From Trileptium ribeirensis (lineage: Eukaryota; Nematoda; Enoplea; Enoplida; Thoracostomopsidae), in NCBI GenBank assembly GCA_030248225.1, contig JASANE010028643.1:1-64000 (forward strand): a stretch of DNA of 64,000 nucleotides, read 5' to 3'. The notes below the pieces were generated by a model. The model worked only from the letters and a program-made list of their open reading frames with translations. It did not search any database and had not been told where the DNA came from. A program made the translations under genes and the position numbers. Within the stretch, counting starts at the first letter, position 1; the number at the start of each line of letters is the position of its first letter. Positions 41,444 to 53,917 of the stretch are shown piece by piece.

Positions 41444-44082
41444 CATTCTTGAAAATATCAAGTTTCTCGCATGGAGGGTGAAACGCAGCGTTTTTCATTT
41501 ATAAGTTGTGGTTTTGGGTAGTGATCACTTGTAGCAGGCTGTTTTTGGTGTATATACCACCATAAAACCTCCGGAACCTTGAACTCATTGAAAACCGTGA
41601 AACCTCATTGATCATAAGCCCACTGAAAACATCTGGACGAGATTGCTTTTGGGGGTATGAGATGATTAGGGGTCCAGAGAGTATGGGGGCATAGCTGAAA
41701 ATATGGTGGACCACTTCCTTGAATTTTTCACCGAATAGGCCATTCCAAAAACACATACCAATATGATTGGTGTCGAATGTCCATCGGCTTAGAAAGGTAG
41801 ATGGTCTCGGGGAAGGTGCTAAATTTCTGAAATTTTTAAAATATTTTTCTCTCGGTTCTTAGCAATATTTTATTATTCCTCCATTTTTATCAATTTACAC
41901 CACTGTTTGCAACTTTTCACCCTATTTTTGTAAATTTACGAAAATTTCGCGCGCGCCTGGAGCGTGTGGCGGCGGCGGGATAGACTAGATTAGAGGTCCA
42001 AACCTTAGGGGGTAACGCCTGATACGGTCCTATCGACATTTATAATCTATATAGATTGTGTTTACAGCTCTATACGCAAAACAAACCAAACTACTGAAGA
42101 CAGACTACTATATTCTGGACATTGGGTTCATTCACCCTAAACACAGGAAAAACCTGAAAACGTATAAAATATTCGTGGTGGTCTCTAGTAACCAAACCAC
42201 TCTATTCAGTATGCCGAAAAACAAATATGTAGAGCATTCTAGATGTCGCCTACCAAGTACATAACCAAGCTACTCAAGATCGACTATATTCTTGAAATCA
42301 AGATCATGGATACTAAGCATTGTGACAATCTATAAAAATGCATGGAATATAAGTACTGGAGTCTAGACAACCAAATCATTGTAGCGTTGATAATAACCTA
42401 TATAGAAAATATTCTTGCTACCCGCAATACATAACGGAAATTAACACAGACTACATTTTGAAAATCGAGTTCTTCGACCAAAGAACCTTTGAAACCCCAT
42501 GAACAGGTAATTTTGTCAAGTTGTGTGATATGTAACAAAAACATCATATTCAGTGTGCTTGATCACCTTAAAGACATTTGTAATACAAAAACAGGCAATA
42601 ACACGCCGTAATTTGAAAAATCACAGTTCTGGCAAATCTAATCACCGAACAGTCATATTCGGGCTCACAGTGGCCCAGTTAGTGGCTCTACAAATAGTCA
42701 TGTTCAATAATGTATATCTCGATGAGCTGGGTGAAGCCTGTGTCTCGAGACAACGTCTGCGCAACACTGGTACCCGTATGGCCAGATTTGGCAGATTTCT
42801 TTAAAACGCAATTTTGACCAGGGTAGCTATTCGCATTCAACCAAAAGATGCATCATCGTCAGTTTTGGTATCGAATAAAACATTTATTGAAATCTATCCA
42901 TCCGAAAATAAATTGGGAGTGACAGCGACAGACAAAAATGTTTTGCGACCTTATCCCTCGCGCCTTCAGTGGAAACTCCGCTCGCTTAGCTCGGCTGGTT
43001 TCAACTAGGCTACCGCATTCTTCTGAGGATTCTGTTATTGCATGCTAGCCAAAAGCATCATTTGTTTCGGTATAAAATATAATTATATACTTTTACTCTG
43101 TAGATACTTTTACGTATACACCTTATAAATTAAAGCGTTAAGCATTTTCACCAACTATATATGGTATATATATAAATTTACTTTACCCGCCAAAAATTGG
43201 TGTCCCTCGGTCGCGAATCACTCGAAATAAATTTGTTCTAAAAATAGAATTTATTATAATTTAAATAGTTTCGAAATCTCGAGGAGCCACTAGCTCGAAA
43301 TGCGACAATCTTTTCTGGGTCGTACTGTAGTGACCTTTCACACGTTTAATTCAACCGTCATAGATCGAATTTTCGCTCGCCTATCAATCGTCTCCAAAGC
43401 GCCTCGTTTTCATTATGCTTCTACTGAGTGGAATTAGTTTGCTTAGTCTATACAACAATCTAAAATCATACATAAATATTTAACTAACATATTTGCGAGG
43501 AAACATAACATTTATTATTTAACCCTTCCTGGTGTTTTATGTCTCGAATGGAAGCGTTTATAAATTTTGTCTGCCCTTTGAATGCCATTTAATTTTCCGT
43601 TTTTATGTTAGCCAGTTGCAATTGCGTATGTGATGTGCATGGGTTGACGAAGACAACCAACTGCTTTTGTGCGGCCATGGTATCAAATTTTCATACCTTA
43701 AGTTAGTTAGTTGGGTCAGATTCGGTTTTATGTGCATTAGTGTAGTCGCAGAAAGCAACATTTCGTGCATAAGTATCTTAAGCCTGTCTAAAACCCAAAA
43801 TTTTTTGACTTTTTGTAGGATGCCGGCTATAAGCTGTTTCGACAAAGGAATGCCATTAGTTGGCGACGAATACTCATGCCCAGCGTCTGCCATGATTCAA
43901 GTTTGTCTGTTATGTTATTGACGTTCATATTGTACACCCATATGGCCCAAGTAACCCTGAGGGGCGTAAAATATAATGCTTGCCATGCCATTCTCAATAT
44001 ACTAAGTTTTAGCCTAAGCTAAGGTCCTTATATGAAGCATATAATAAGTCTAAGTCGGGGGCTGCGCCTGCCCCGAACCTCC
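41444..44082. other. Gene-free region with weak 170-180-bp degenerate repeats
   Basis: Around 42,085-42,480 three degenerate copies (near 42,090, 42,270 and 42,445) of a CTACTCAAGATCGACTATAT-type stretch occur. A GC-rich patch (GCGCGCGCC, GGCGGCGGCGGG) lies near 41,949-41,980. Opposing 84- and 96-codon frames at 43,603-43,921 and two frames at 42,553-43,008 have no recognised motif. No gene is supported. Confidence 0.35.
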
Positions 44083-44575
44083 ACTCTAAGCTGTTCTATT
44101 TTCTAACGTTATAAAGTCTTCAGAATGTTATTGTAGAGATGATGTAAATCATATATAAGTTATATTATAAGTATATCATATATATATATAATCGGACCCC
44201 CATCTCTTACTTACATTTTATGTTACTGAACCAAAAAAATTGATTCCTTTGCATTATAGAAATTGCAAACATTGTCACAATTTTTAATATACTTAGGTTA
44301 GTAAAAGTTAAATCTGCGTATCCTAATCTTTATTATTTATAATATTTGTTAACATATCTATAGAATGGTTATCGCTAAAGAAATCACATACATTTCATTT
44401 ATTGATTATGTTTTTCATTGATATTTTTTGGTTTTTACTATTTTTAGAATGCACAAGTCAACGTGACTCTCGATCTTCATTTGTCACAACGTGAAAATTT
44501 TTGCATCGGTATGAAATTACTCCGCCACCCCCGTACCCCCGCTCTAAACTGTTCTATTTTCTAACGTTATAACGT
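44083..44575. repeat. Direct repeat pair preceding the long inverted repeat
   Basis: The stretch CTGTTCTATTTTCTAACGTT, with ATAA.GTCTTCAGAATGTTAT after it, occurs at about 44,091-44,150 and again at 44,549-44,605, where it runs into the left arm of the inverted repeat. It suggests that the arm is part of an element with internal repeats. Confidence 0.6.
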
Positions 44576-47440
44576 CTTCAGAATGTTATTGTGGAGATGA
44601 TGTATATCATATATAGTATTATACATAGACGAGGTACTAGGTGGTTTTAATGGCAAAAGAATGCCGTGGATAGGCGATACCCATTGAAAATTGCTCTGGA
44701 AATAAAATATAAGAACATGGTTCTTATCATTTGACGTTCACATTATAAACACCCAAATTTTGAGATGTAGGGCCTAAAAAGTTAAACTTGCTGTTTAACA
44801 AACCAACCTCTACTAATTGCTAGTACATGTATATTTCCGTAGTTCTGTCGAAAACAAACTAAATAAAAAATACCTGTGCTTACACTGTAGTAAAAGGAGA
44901 GAATAACTGTCATTGCTTTTATATCTATTGTTGCGCAATGTGTTTATGTAATATAATAGCCTTTTTTATATAAAATTATATCTTTGACGAATTTTGGTAT
45001 AGGACAGCTAACTGAACAGGGCTTATTTGCTCTGCCGGTGAATATGTGCTAATAATGAACGACAACATAAATGCAGTGCTAGAGTAATTTTATCAACTTA
45101 CAATTATTCAGGCTGTCAGGTCGCTACAAATAATTGCAAGCTGGATGGTGAATTCGTGTAATTTATGGCCAGTGTATTAATGTTTTAGGAACGAAAGTGA
45201 AAGGCATAGTATACGTTCTCAATATAAAGTAAAATCTTGGCCTTAGCTTAAGCTAAGGTTCTTATTTATTAGCCTTATACTATACGCTTTGTATCATAGT
45301 TTTCAACGAAAGTATCGGCTGAGTAGCTCTGTGATTAGAGCAAAAGAGGGGCGGCGGTAAAGCCTAAGGTATTCTGTCGATATTTTCTGATATTCAATAT
45401 ATATATATACATTGTAATTGATTTTCGAAGTATATATAAAATCTACAGCCATACCAGAATTTTTGTTTCAAATTGGTTTGCAGGAGTTGGTAATATATTG
45501 CTCACGAAAAAGACAAAGTTACACCGCTAAAGGTAACTTGTCATGGGCCCCTGATTTTGTACCACAGTAAAAATATTTACTGTTATATATCTTATGTATT
45601 TGCAGTTGTTGAATAAAACTTATTGCTTTTATTGTTTGGTGGTAAAGGACGAGCATCTAGTACTATTTATACTTCGATCTCAGACAAATTTCACCCGCAC
45701 CATAGGGTTTGGGAATGCGCATGTGGAAAATGTAAAGTATAGTAAGTGAGGGCCAGTGACAGTCACGGACTAAGGACTGTTTATGTTTCGCGCGTGTTGA
45801 GAAGCTTGTTGATTTGCACTTGTTCTAGCCGTTGAATATGTCGCGGGTTTTAGACAGGAAATTTGCTTTCAGGCATATACTGTCTGTAGACGGATATTCA
45901 CTGTTACTTGTTCGTTTTATGTTCACCACAATTTTTATGGTAAAGATCAAATTTTAGGAAATACCAACACTCACGCCAATGTAGATTTTCGCAGAATAGT
46001 AAAACGTGGTGGAGATTGTGTGTTGCAGGGGTGAGATTTTTTTAAATTCCGTGTGTGTTTGATTGGCGATAACTCGAGAACGACTTAACCGATTTTCATG
46101 ATCTTACGCTCATTCGCACCGGCATAGTCGATTTACCCGAGCGTTTTTTGATTTGAGGTCTGGTTCAGGGGTCCAGATGTGGGTTTTTTGGCCCTATTTT
46201 CCCCTTTTTAGTACCCTTCACGGAAGCAACGTTATTTTTATCTTAACATTCGAATTTCTTTCTCTGGTTGGTTTTATTTTATTGTAAAGTGATAAATGCC
46301 GATGCCTCTTTAATTTGTCTGAGATTGAAGTATAAATAGTACTAGATGCTCTTCCTTTACCACCAAACAATAAAAGCAATAAGTTTTATTCAACAACTGC
46401 AAATACATAAGTATATAACAGTAAATATTTTTACTGTGGTACAAAATCAGGGGCCCATGACAAGTTACCTTTAGCGGTGTAACTTTGTCTTTTTCGTGAG
46501 CAATATATTACAAACTCCTGGAAACCAATTTGAAACAAAAATTCTGGTATGGCTGTAGATTTTATATATACTTCGAAAATCAATTACAATGTATATATAT
46601 ATATTGAATATCAGAAAATATCGACAGAATACCTTAGGCTTTACCGCCGCCCCTCTTTTGCTCTAATACAGAGCTACTCAGCCGATACTTTCGTTGAAAA
46701 ACTATGATCCAAGCGTATAGATATTAAGGCTAATAAATAAGAAACTTAGCTTAAGCTAAAGGGAAAAGATTCCCTTACTTATATTGAGAACGTATACTAT
46801 GCCTTTCACTTTCGTTCCTAAAACATTACTACACTGGCCATAAATTACACGAATTCACCATCCAGCTTGCAATTATTTGGGCTAGCGACCTGACAGCCTG
46901 AATAATTGTGAAGTTGATAAAATTACTCTAGCACTGCATTTATGTTGTCGTTCATTATTAGCATATATTCACCGGCAGAGCAAATAAGCCCTGTTCAGTT
47001 AGCTGTCCTATACCAAAATTCGTCAAAGATATAATTTTATATAAAAAAGGCTATTATATTACATAAACACATTGCGCAACAATAGATATAAAAGCAATGA
47101 CAGTTATTCTCTCCTTCTACAATGTAAGCACAGGCACTTTTTATTTAGTTTGTTTTCGACAGAACTACGGAAATATACATGTACTAGCAATTAGTAGATT
47201 TCGGTTTGTAAAACAGCAAGTTTAACTTTTAGGCCCTACATCTAAAAATTTGGGTGCTTTTATAATGTGAACGTCAAATGATAAGAACCATGTTCTTATA
47301 TTTTATTTTCCAGAACAATTTTCGATGGTGATCGTTATTCCTATCACGGCATTCTTCCTTTGTCATTAACGACTCTAGTACCTCCTCTATGTATACAGAC
47401 TATATATGATATACATCATCTCCACAATAACATTCTGAAG
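44576..47440. repeat. 2.9-kb inverted repeat: 1.1-kb arms and 621-bp loop
   Basis: Left arm 44,576-45,690 and right arm 46,312-47,440 are reverse complements along their length. Matched landmarks are CTTCAGAATGTTATTGTGGA, GGACAGCTAACTGAACAGGG, CTTAGCTTAAGCTAAG, GTAACTTGTCATGGGCCCCT and the inner end CTCAGACAAATT. Mismatches and small indels are scattered, roughly 5-10% by eye. The loop holds an R1 repeat copy (46,005-46,310). A transcript across it would fold into a long double-stranded hairpin. No protein is encoded. A D-arm-like TAGCTCTGTGATTAGAGC sits in the left arm near 45,326. Confidence 0.9.
46005..46310. repeat. R1 repeat copy in the loop of the inverted repeat
   Basis: Matches 24,890-25,230 (GCAGGGGTGA, AACTCGAGAACG.CTTAACCG, GTACCCTTCACGGAAGCAA, GATAAATGCCGATGCCTCTT). 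It ends exactly where the right arm begins. Confidence 0.75.
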
Positions 47441-50400
47441 ATATCAAATAATCTATTCATATGTGTTTAAATTTTTAGTAGCTATGTAATATTTTTAGTG
47501 ATTATTTAAAAATGCGAGAGCATATTTACTATAATGTTTAATAAGTGCCTAAAAGTCGGGATATTAAAGACTATTATTTTTCTTGTTGTTTTGGTACAAG
47601 AATTGCGATGGAATCATCAGAACCTTGCGACTATGTGCAGTAACGTTGCATATGGGTATTGTCCACGTGATGGTAGTTCGGTTTTCGACACCTATTTATG
47701 CTTTAAATCTCTATAATCAAAAAGTCTTTCTTAAGAGCTAATGTATAATTTCCAGAAAGTGATCTAAATCTGAAATATTTCATAATAATTTTTTTTGCAA
47801 AAATAGTGGTAAACGTAACCACTTGTGCCATTTATTTCTAACTAAGTAATATAAATTATTACAACAATTGGAAATAACTTAAAGCCTATTGCTTAACCGT
47901 TTAACTCCCAATGTTCACCAGTGTGTACAGATGATGTTGTGAATTGTGTTAAACGGGTTTGTCATAATGGATCTTTGTTTTGAAAGTATACTGATCTTTC
48001 TTTTTGCTTCACAGAGGAACCTTAATGAACCGAGCAAGAGATTGCCAGATTGTTATGTAGCATGCGGAAGCCATTTTCAAGCGTAAACGCAGGTTCAGTT
48101 CCTGGTGCCGGCTTGAGTTTTTCGGCACATTTTAACGTATACTCATTAGATCAGACGTTAAAGGGTTAAGCTATGTCGGTACAAATCTGACTCAACCCGT
48201 TCGGTTAAAAAACGACTACATTAAACGACTTTAAAATAAACATTCTGAGTTTTATGTATAAGGTTTAAATTAATGGCATAAAATAATTTTAGCTTTTTCG
48301 CAATTCAAACTTCTTGAAACTGCTAGTCGGCAGCTATCTCTCCTAATAAGTCACCTAAAAAGAAAGGTATTAATGTTATAAACGAATCTTAAGAATACAG
48401 TGAAATTGTTCAGAGTGCATTGTTCAAGTTTTTGTACCGATATCCAATGCCTTTTCAACGCAGGCCGCTAAAAAAGAGAAACATGCACTCTATTGAACAT
48501 CCGTCAGTACAAGTAATCAATTTAGTCATTTCGATGACAGCAGCCACTCTTTAATAAAGGGAACTACGAAGTGGTCCTTTAAGGAAGTCACCTAGTATAT
48601 GATTTTAACAGCGGGAACTTAAAAGGCCCACAAAATCTTCAGGACATGTTTTACTAAACAACACCACTACGTTTTGTTGATGCCGCTAAGACGGAACAAC
48701 CTAGTGATTTCATCAGTAGAAAAAACTGATGAATATGTAGGATCATGTGCGTCACGAATATTCACTGCTACCCCGATACGCGCGGAGTCAGGACTTGAGC
48801 CTGTACTCGGCCCGGCCTGCTGGTACCTTTGGGTGCCCCTACCCATGTACGGCATAGGGCTTCAAATACCCGTGCACCGAAAACGATATGATGATCTATC
48901 TGTAACAACGGTTTGCCAAACATTTATCAATTATTTTTCAACATCGTTTCTTTTACGAATTGCCACATATATTACGCATTGGCTGGTTTGGAAATTGCCT
49001 TGTCAATAGATCGGGTCACCGGGTCAATACTGTGACCGTTATCACCAATTCCCCAGTCAATACTTCGGCCGGTTCTACAGATCAACGGAACACAATATGG
49101 AGGCCCGGTTCCATCTATGTTGTGACTATTACCATAATCGCGTTTATCGCAATCACCTTGCACGCTTTGTCGTACCACGGACATATTTTGCATATGTCGG
49201 CGAGGCCGCACGTCTAATATATTGAAACTACAAACAGCATAATTTGTTGTATACAATACATTATATTTCACCTCAGCTTAAGCAATAATTATTTGTGTTT
49301 GAGACAACTTTAAACGCATACACCCAAGTTCCTGATCTGTCAGATCAACACACATTCGTAGCAACAGATTACGGCGAACAAAACACAGTTTGCTCATGTA
49401 CCCGGTCACAATTTGAGATACAAAACCCATGCTGTTTGGAGTCACTGATCAAAAATCTAGGAACAAGATTTAATGGCTGCGCTCACTTGAAACTCATTTC
49501 ATGATAACGTTTTATGATCGCGACCATATTAAGTAAAATCACTGCACTGTCGACGTCGCAAACAGGCAAAATACACATGAGATCATGTACATAATCAATT
49601 ACAGCAAAATTGTGTACGAAGATCATGCCATTTTGAGTAGCGTTTGATCAACGAGCACAAAAGTGCGAAATCTGAAAATGTGCACATGCACAAATTTCAT
49701 TCGTGCATCATGAATTCGTGCGTTATGTAAACGGCACAAAGCAACGGCAGAATTTTGAAAGCTGTTTTTTGGACAGTTCAGTTTGTAATGGTATTACGTT
49801 TGTAAAAACCTAAATAAAACAACTAATACAGTTTAAAGCTTTTACTATATTTAGCTTTTCATGCCCACGTTAATTGGACAGCTTCGCAAGATATCACACA
49901 CGCCGGTCGACGTGGACAATACATCTCTGAATGCGTGGATTGTAAGCGACGCACGGAAAGAACTATTTTGAAATTTTTGCATTTTTCAGTAAAGAAACGT
50001 TGCAAAGCAGGTCAATGACAGCGCAAGGACAAAAATACAACGCAACAAACTTAGTCTAGAGAACAATTCTTAATATACGCGGATTCAACAGTGCATTAAT
50101 GGACATAAAACCGTTAATGAAGGTATTTTTATTGAGTGTTGGGTTCTTGCTGCTACAATAATTCAAATTTCAAAGCATGCGTATTCCTTGAGGCACAACC
50201 ATATTAAACATTCAAAGTTTTGCATTTCAAGACACATTAGATTTGGCTAGAGCTGTGCTAAGTTTTGGTGCGATTCAAGATTTAAAATATAAATATTTCA
50301 GTTTCACTTTGAAAAGGTATCCTTTAGTAGTTATCATTTAATAGTGCTAAATTTAATGTGGTTTTAATTTATGTAACAAGCAAACTCGCATTTTGCACGC

Positions 50401-51433
50401 ATGTTACTTTTAGGAGCCGGACTTTTTAACATTAGAAAAAGGAGTTGTTTATTTCGGACGGTCGCAGCCCGTAACTTCGGGTTAGGTTTAGTAGATATGT
50501 ATTGATAAGGTGGTAATGTGATACCCCTTACTGGTAGACTCCTTCCCCTCCCCGGCAAGACAAATTTACCTCCACCCCCTTCTCTGCCGAAGGCCTCGCA
50601 ACTCAGCCTCATTCCGCCCGAAACTTTTAGCCTAAATATGGCCAAACAGGGTGAAAATTGGCTGAAATTGAGGTAAAATTGGCACAAAATAGAGGAAATT
50701 TGGAAAAATTTATTCAAAATTGGCAAAAATTAGTGAAAATGATCTTACCAAAATTGGGAGATGTGGATTAGTATACAGCTCATATAAATACCTTAGCAGC
50801 ATAGGCTGAGGCTAAGGTCTAGGTTTCGTATATCATTTAGCATTTCATGGTTGCCCCTAAAAGTTACATTGGGGCCGCATCTCTGTGTCTGCGGTTCCGC
50901 AATATTGTGAGTAATATTTGTGAAAGTGATTAAAAAGAAAGGGATAGTGTCAGATGTCGTTAACTTTAAATCATTTTTGTTTCGTCTATGTTATGTTGCA
51001 GTTCGCAAAAGAGCTACCGAAAGCACCTATTGGAACATCAATCTACAACAATAAGCCCAGTTAACTGAAGCACACATGAACACATGACTCCTGATATAAA
51101 ACACAAATAAATTCACATCATTCGTTTTGAAACAAATAGCTTCAGCTAGGCAAACCTTACGCCAACAAGTGTTCATATGTTCGCAGTATGGGTTAGAGTT
51201 AGACTGTTCTTTGCGTATTTGAATATATTCCCCTGCGAGATTTATACTTTGATGACCAGGCAGTTGCTCAATCCTATATCTTTGCCATAGAACTGCAATT
51301 GAGAACAATTTGTCCGCCTAATGCCTCACGAACGCAGAATTAATATTATAATTGTGATTGTTATTGTTCGGACTACATAAAAGATTGTAAATTCGACTAC
51401 TGTGATAACAAAATCATGATTGAAATAATGAAT
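47441..51433. other. Gene-free region
   Basis: No supported gene or element over 4 kb. Noted: a 60-codon ATG frame at 47,534-47,716 with a hydrophobic N-terminus; a short AAATTGGCAAAAATT-type simple repeat at about 50,650-50,760; and a GC-rich patch near 48,770-48,850. Confidence 0.3.
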
Positions 51434-51440
51434 CAAATTG

Positions 51441-52009
51441 GATTCTTTTCCGTTATCCCTCCATGCCGAATTTGGCCAATTTTGAAGATACAGAGCTGGC
51501 AATTAGCATTTTGATAACAGCTCGATGAGACGGTTCAGGAAATACCATTTTACACACATCCTTGAAAAATTTTTTTCGATTGTATGAGGTCTCCCAATGG
51601 TACCTGAAGAAACCAAAAATTTTTTCGTCGGAATGTGGTCATGTTGGGTACCGTTCGACTCAGTTTGATGAGAGAAATCTAATGGTGTGTTGGTTATTGA
51701 AATCTATGCCACCGTTAGAAAGTTATCAGGGCCCGAGTACCCCTGACCGGAGGTACGTTATAACGTTATAAAAAATAACAGCTTAGAGCCGAACGGTATC
51801 CAACACAACCATATTCCGAAGAAAAGAATTTTTTGGGTTACCCAGAGGGACTATTGAAACCTCAAAAAATGTAAAAAATTTCCAGGGATGTGAGTAAAAT
51901 GAAAATTTTCTGAATCGTCTCATCGAGTTAAATCGATTGATACCAAAATCTGATCTGTATCTGTAAAATTGACCAAATTCGAGCTAGGGGGGATAATGGA
52001 AAAGAACCA
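51441..52009. mobile_element. Fold-back MITE 1 (569 bp), 7-bp TSD
   Basis: Inverted arms of about 170 bp (51,441-51,615 and 51,835-52,009) share TTCTTTTCCGTTATCCCTCC (near-identical), GAATTTGGCCAATTTT, AGATACAGA, CTCGATGAGACGGTTCAG and ACACATCCTTG. CAAATTG flanks it on both sides (51,434-51,440; 52,010-52,016). Non-coding; the 69-codon frame inside is chance. Confidence 0.8.
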
Positions 52010-52140
52010 CAAATTGATGTTTACTTATCTGGTGTGTTAAACCGCACTTGTATAATATCAAGACCTGGCTGTATGAAATCAGTTTTTGAACGGCAGTTTT
52101 ACCTGGTAATAGGCAGATTTAATGAGCCTATTGATATTAG

Positions 52141-52517
52141 CAATGAGTGCATTAGGGAAGAGTACGACACTTCCCTGCCCTTTAATGTAAACCCTTGTGT
52201 GACGACACGGGCTGTGTCGGCCTGACCACCCTCATTTCTGGAGGGGTCGTCATGCCCAGACCCCAAACGTTTTGTGAGGGATGGTAGCTCGCCCCATCCT
52301 CTGATTCTATGAGGTATATCGGACCCCCAGTTTTGAGGGGTACAGTTTGTAAATATCTACTTGGTCAACCTACGTTTTGTGGGGGGGGGAGGGCTATGCA
52401 TGACGACCCCCAAAAATGACAGGAGATGGGGCTCAAGCTGAAAATTCCCGTGTCATCCAACACGGGTTTAAATTAGAAGTGCAGTGAAGTGTCATACTCT
52501 TCACTAATGCACTCTTG
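52141..52517. mobile_element. Fold-back MITE 2 (377 bp), 7-bp TSD
   Basis: Terminal inverted repeats of about 85 bp begin CAATGAGTGCATTAG on the left and CAAGAGTGCATTAG on the right (reverse complement), continue with GAAGAGTACGACACTTCCCT and reach AACCCTTGTGTGACGACACGG. ATATTAG flanks it (52,134-52,140; 52,518-52,524). The middle holds GGGGTCGTCATGC and its reverse complement. No coding capacity. Confidence 0.8.
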
Positions 52518-52524
52518 ATATTAG

Positions 52525-53917
52525 TAAATGACACGCGGACAACTGATGATTTTTATTTTTGGTTTATTGTTAACATATTATGTAGTTTTGTTGTATTTTC
52601 AATTTAAACTTCATGCGTTGCAGTTATCAAAGCCAGCACAACGGGTAAGATTCCCATATTTGCTGTATTTCAAGCAGTACTTGGACACTCCAAATGAATA
52701 GCGAAGCAAATACACGAAACGTTTAGCTTTGTATCATCTTCGTAATTGTTTTGTGAAGAAGAAGAATAAATTTGGCATTCAATGACTGCTAGCAAATCGA
52801 ATACTTCGTTAAGCCTTTTGTTCGTAACTTGGCACATCTGTCACAGCGTACATTGCGAGGCGAGCTGACTGGCGAGTTTATCGTATGGCGTGCTTGTGCA
52901 CTCCCCTTGTTATTTGTTCGCTTGGCCAAGGTCTTTAACGAGCCGAGCAAATGCTCTTAGATAGAACAGTGGCTGATGTAGAAGACTCGCACCCGAGCGG
53001 CCCAGGTTCTATCCTCAGAGCATAAGTTCTATTAGATTGTGCAAAATACGCATTGGTTTAAGAAGGAAAGAGTTAACCGTTAACTGCATTATTACATCGC
53101 GTTTACTATTTCTGCAAAACAATATTTGAATCAAACAAAATGCTTTCAGCTTCTCATTTGATTTCATAGTTCAGGCTGAAAGTCTAGATTTTCAAGTTGA
53201 TTTTAATCTGTACGTTAATCTTTGCTGCATCTGTAGTCAAATTATCTACGTATAAAGACGGCACAACTCTATATCGCAATACCAAGCATATCTGGAAACG
53301 TTCGATGCATTTTAAAGCGACTAACAGCGATTAACACTGATGATTCAATTAAATACATGTACGAACTGCGACAAGTTTTCAAATAATATTGTACAAATCG
53401 CGATACAAATTATATTTTTAAGGTACTTTACTACAGCCCATATCTGGGCTAAATAGATACTTTTTTCTTTTCGCTTACTTCTTATAGGAGCACAATCTTT
53501 TATTCGCTCAAGCGCTTTTTGGCGTATAAATACCTTGCCGTATTTCTCAGACAATTAGGCCACGTACAAACTCTCAAAAAAACAAAACGAGCCCCTTCTC
53601 AGACAAATGGTATGGCCACAGTTAACTGAAATACGTTTTTCTTGCCAAGCGAAACAAACGCCTGGTTAGACAAAAAACTCGGCTTTCCTAACGTAAGAAA
53701 ATCATCTGTCCATTTATTGTGTTGCCAACGGGACACAACGAGCGTCCGGTATAAAATTAGAAGTTGTGTATATAGCATTATTAAGGGAATTTTTGCCAAA
53801 TCGTATTTTGAGACCGTCTCAACTAAACAAAAAAATTGGCGCCGTAGGTAAAATTGATAAATATAGCTGTTGTTAATACAGAAGCAATAAAAAGCTCAAC
53901 GGCTGTTCAACTGCCAT
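52525..53917. other. Region downstream of the receptor-like exon, no certain gene
   Basis: Minus-strand frames at 53,599-53,799 and 53,345-53,554 lie where later exons of the receptor-like gene would be expected, but their sequence does not support that. Nothing else recognised. Confidence 0.3.

Noticed and set aside
43603..43921. Opposing 84- and 96-codon frames as a possible gene
   Set aside because: No recognised motif, no splice signals that extend either frame, and both strands are equally open.
45320..45345. tRNA gene suggested by a D-arm-like GTAGCTC...GAGC stretch
   Set aside because: No T arm or acceptor stem follows, and the other arm of the inverted repeat has the same degraded sequence.
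53345..53799. Further exons of the receptor-like gene
   Set aside because: Position is right, but I could not match M2, M3 or S2 motifs or find good splice sites joining them.
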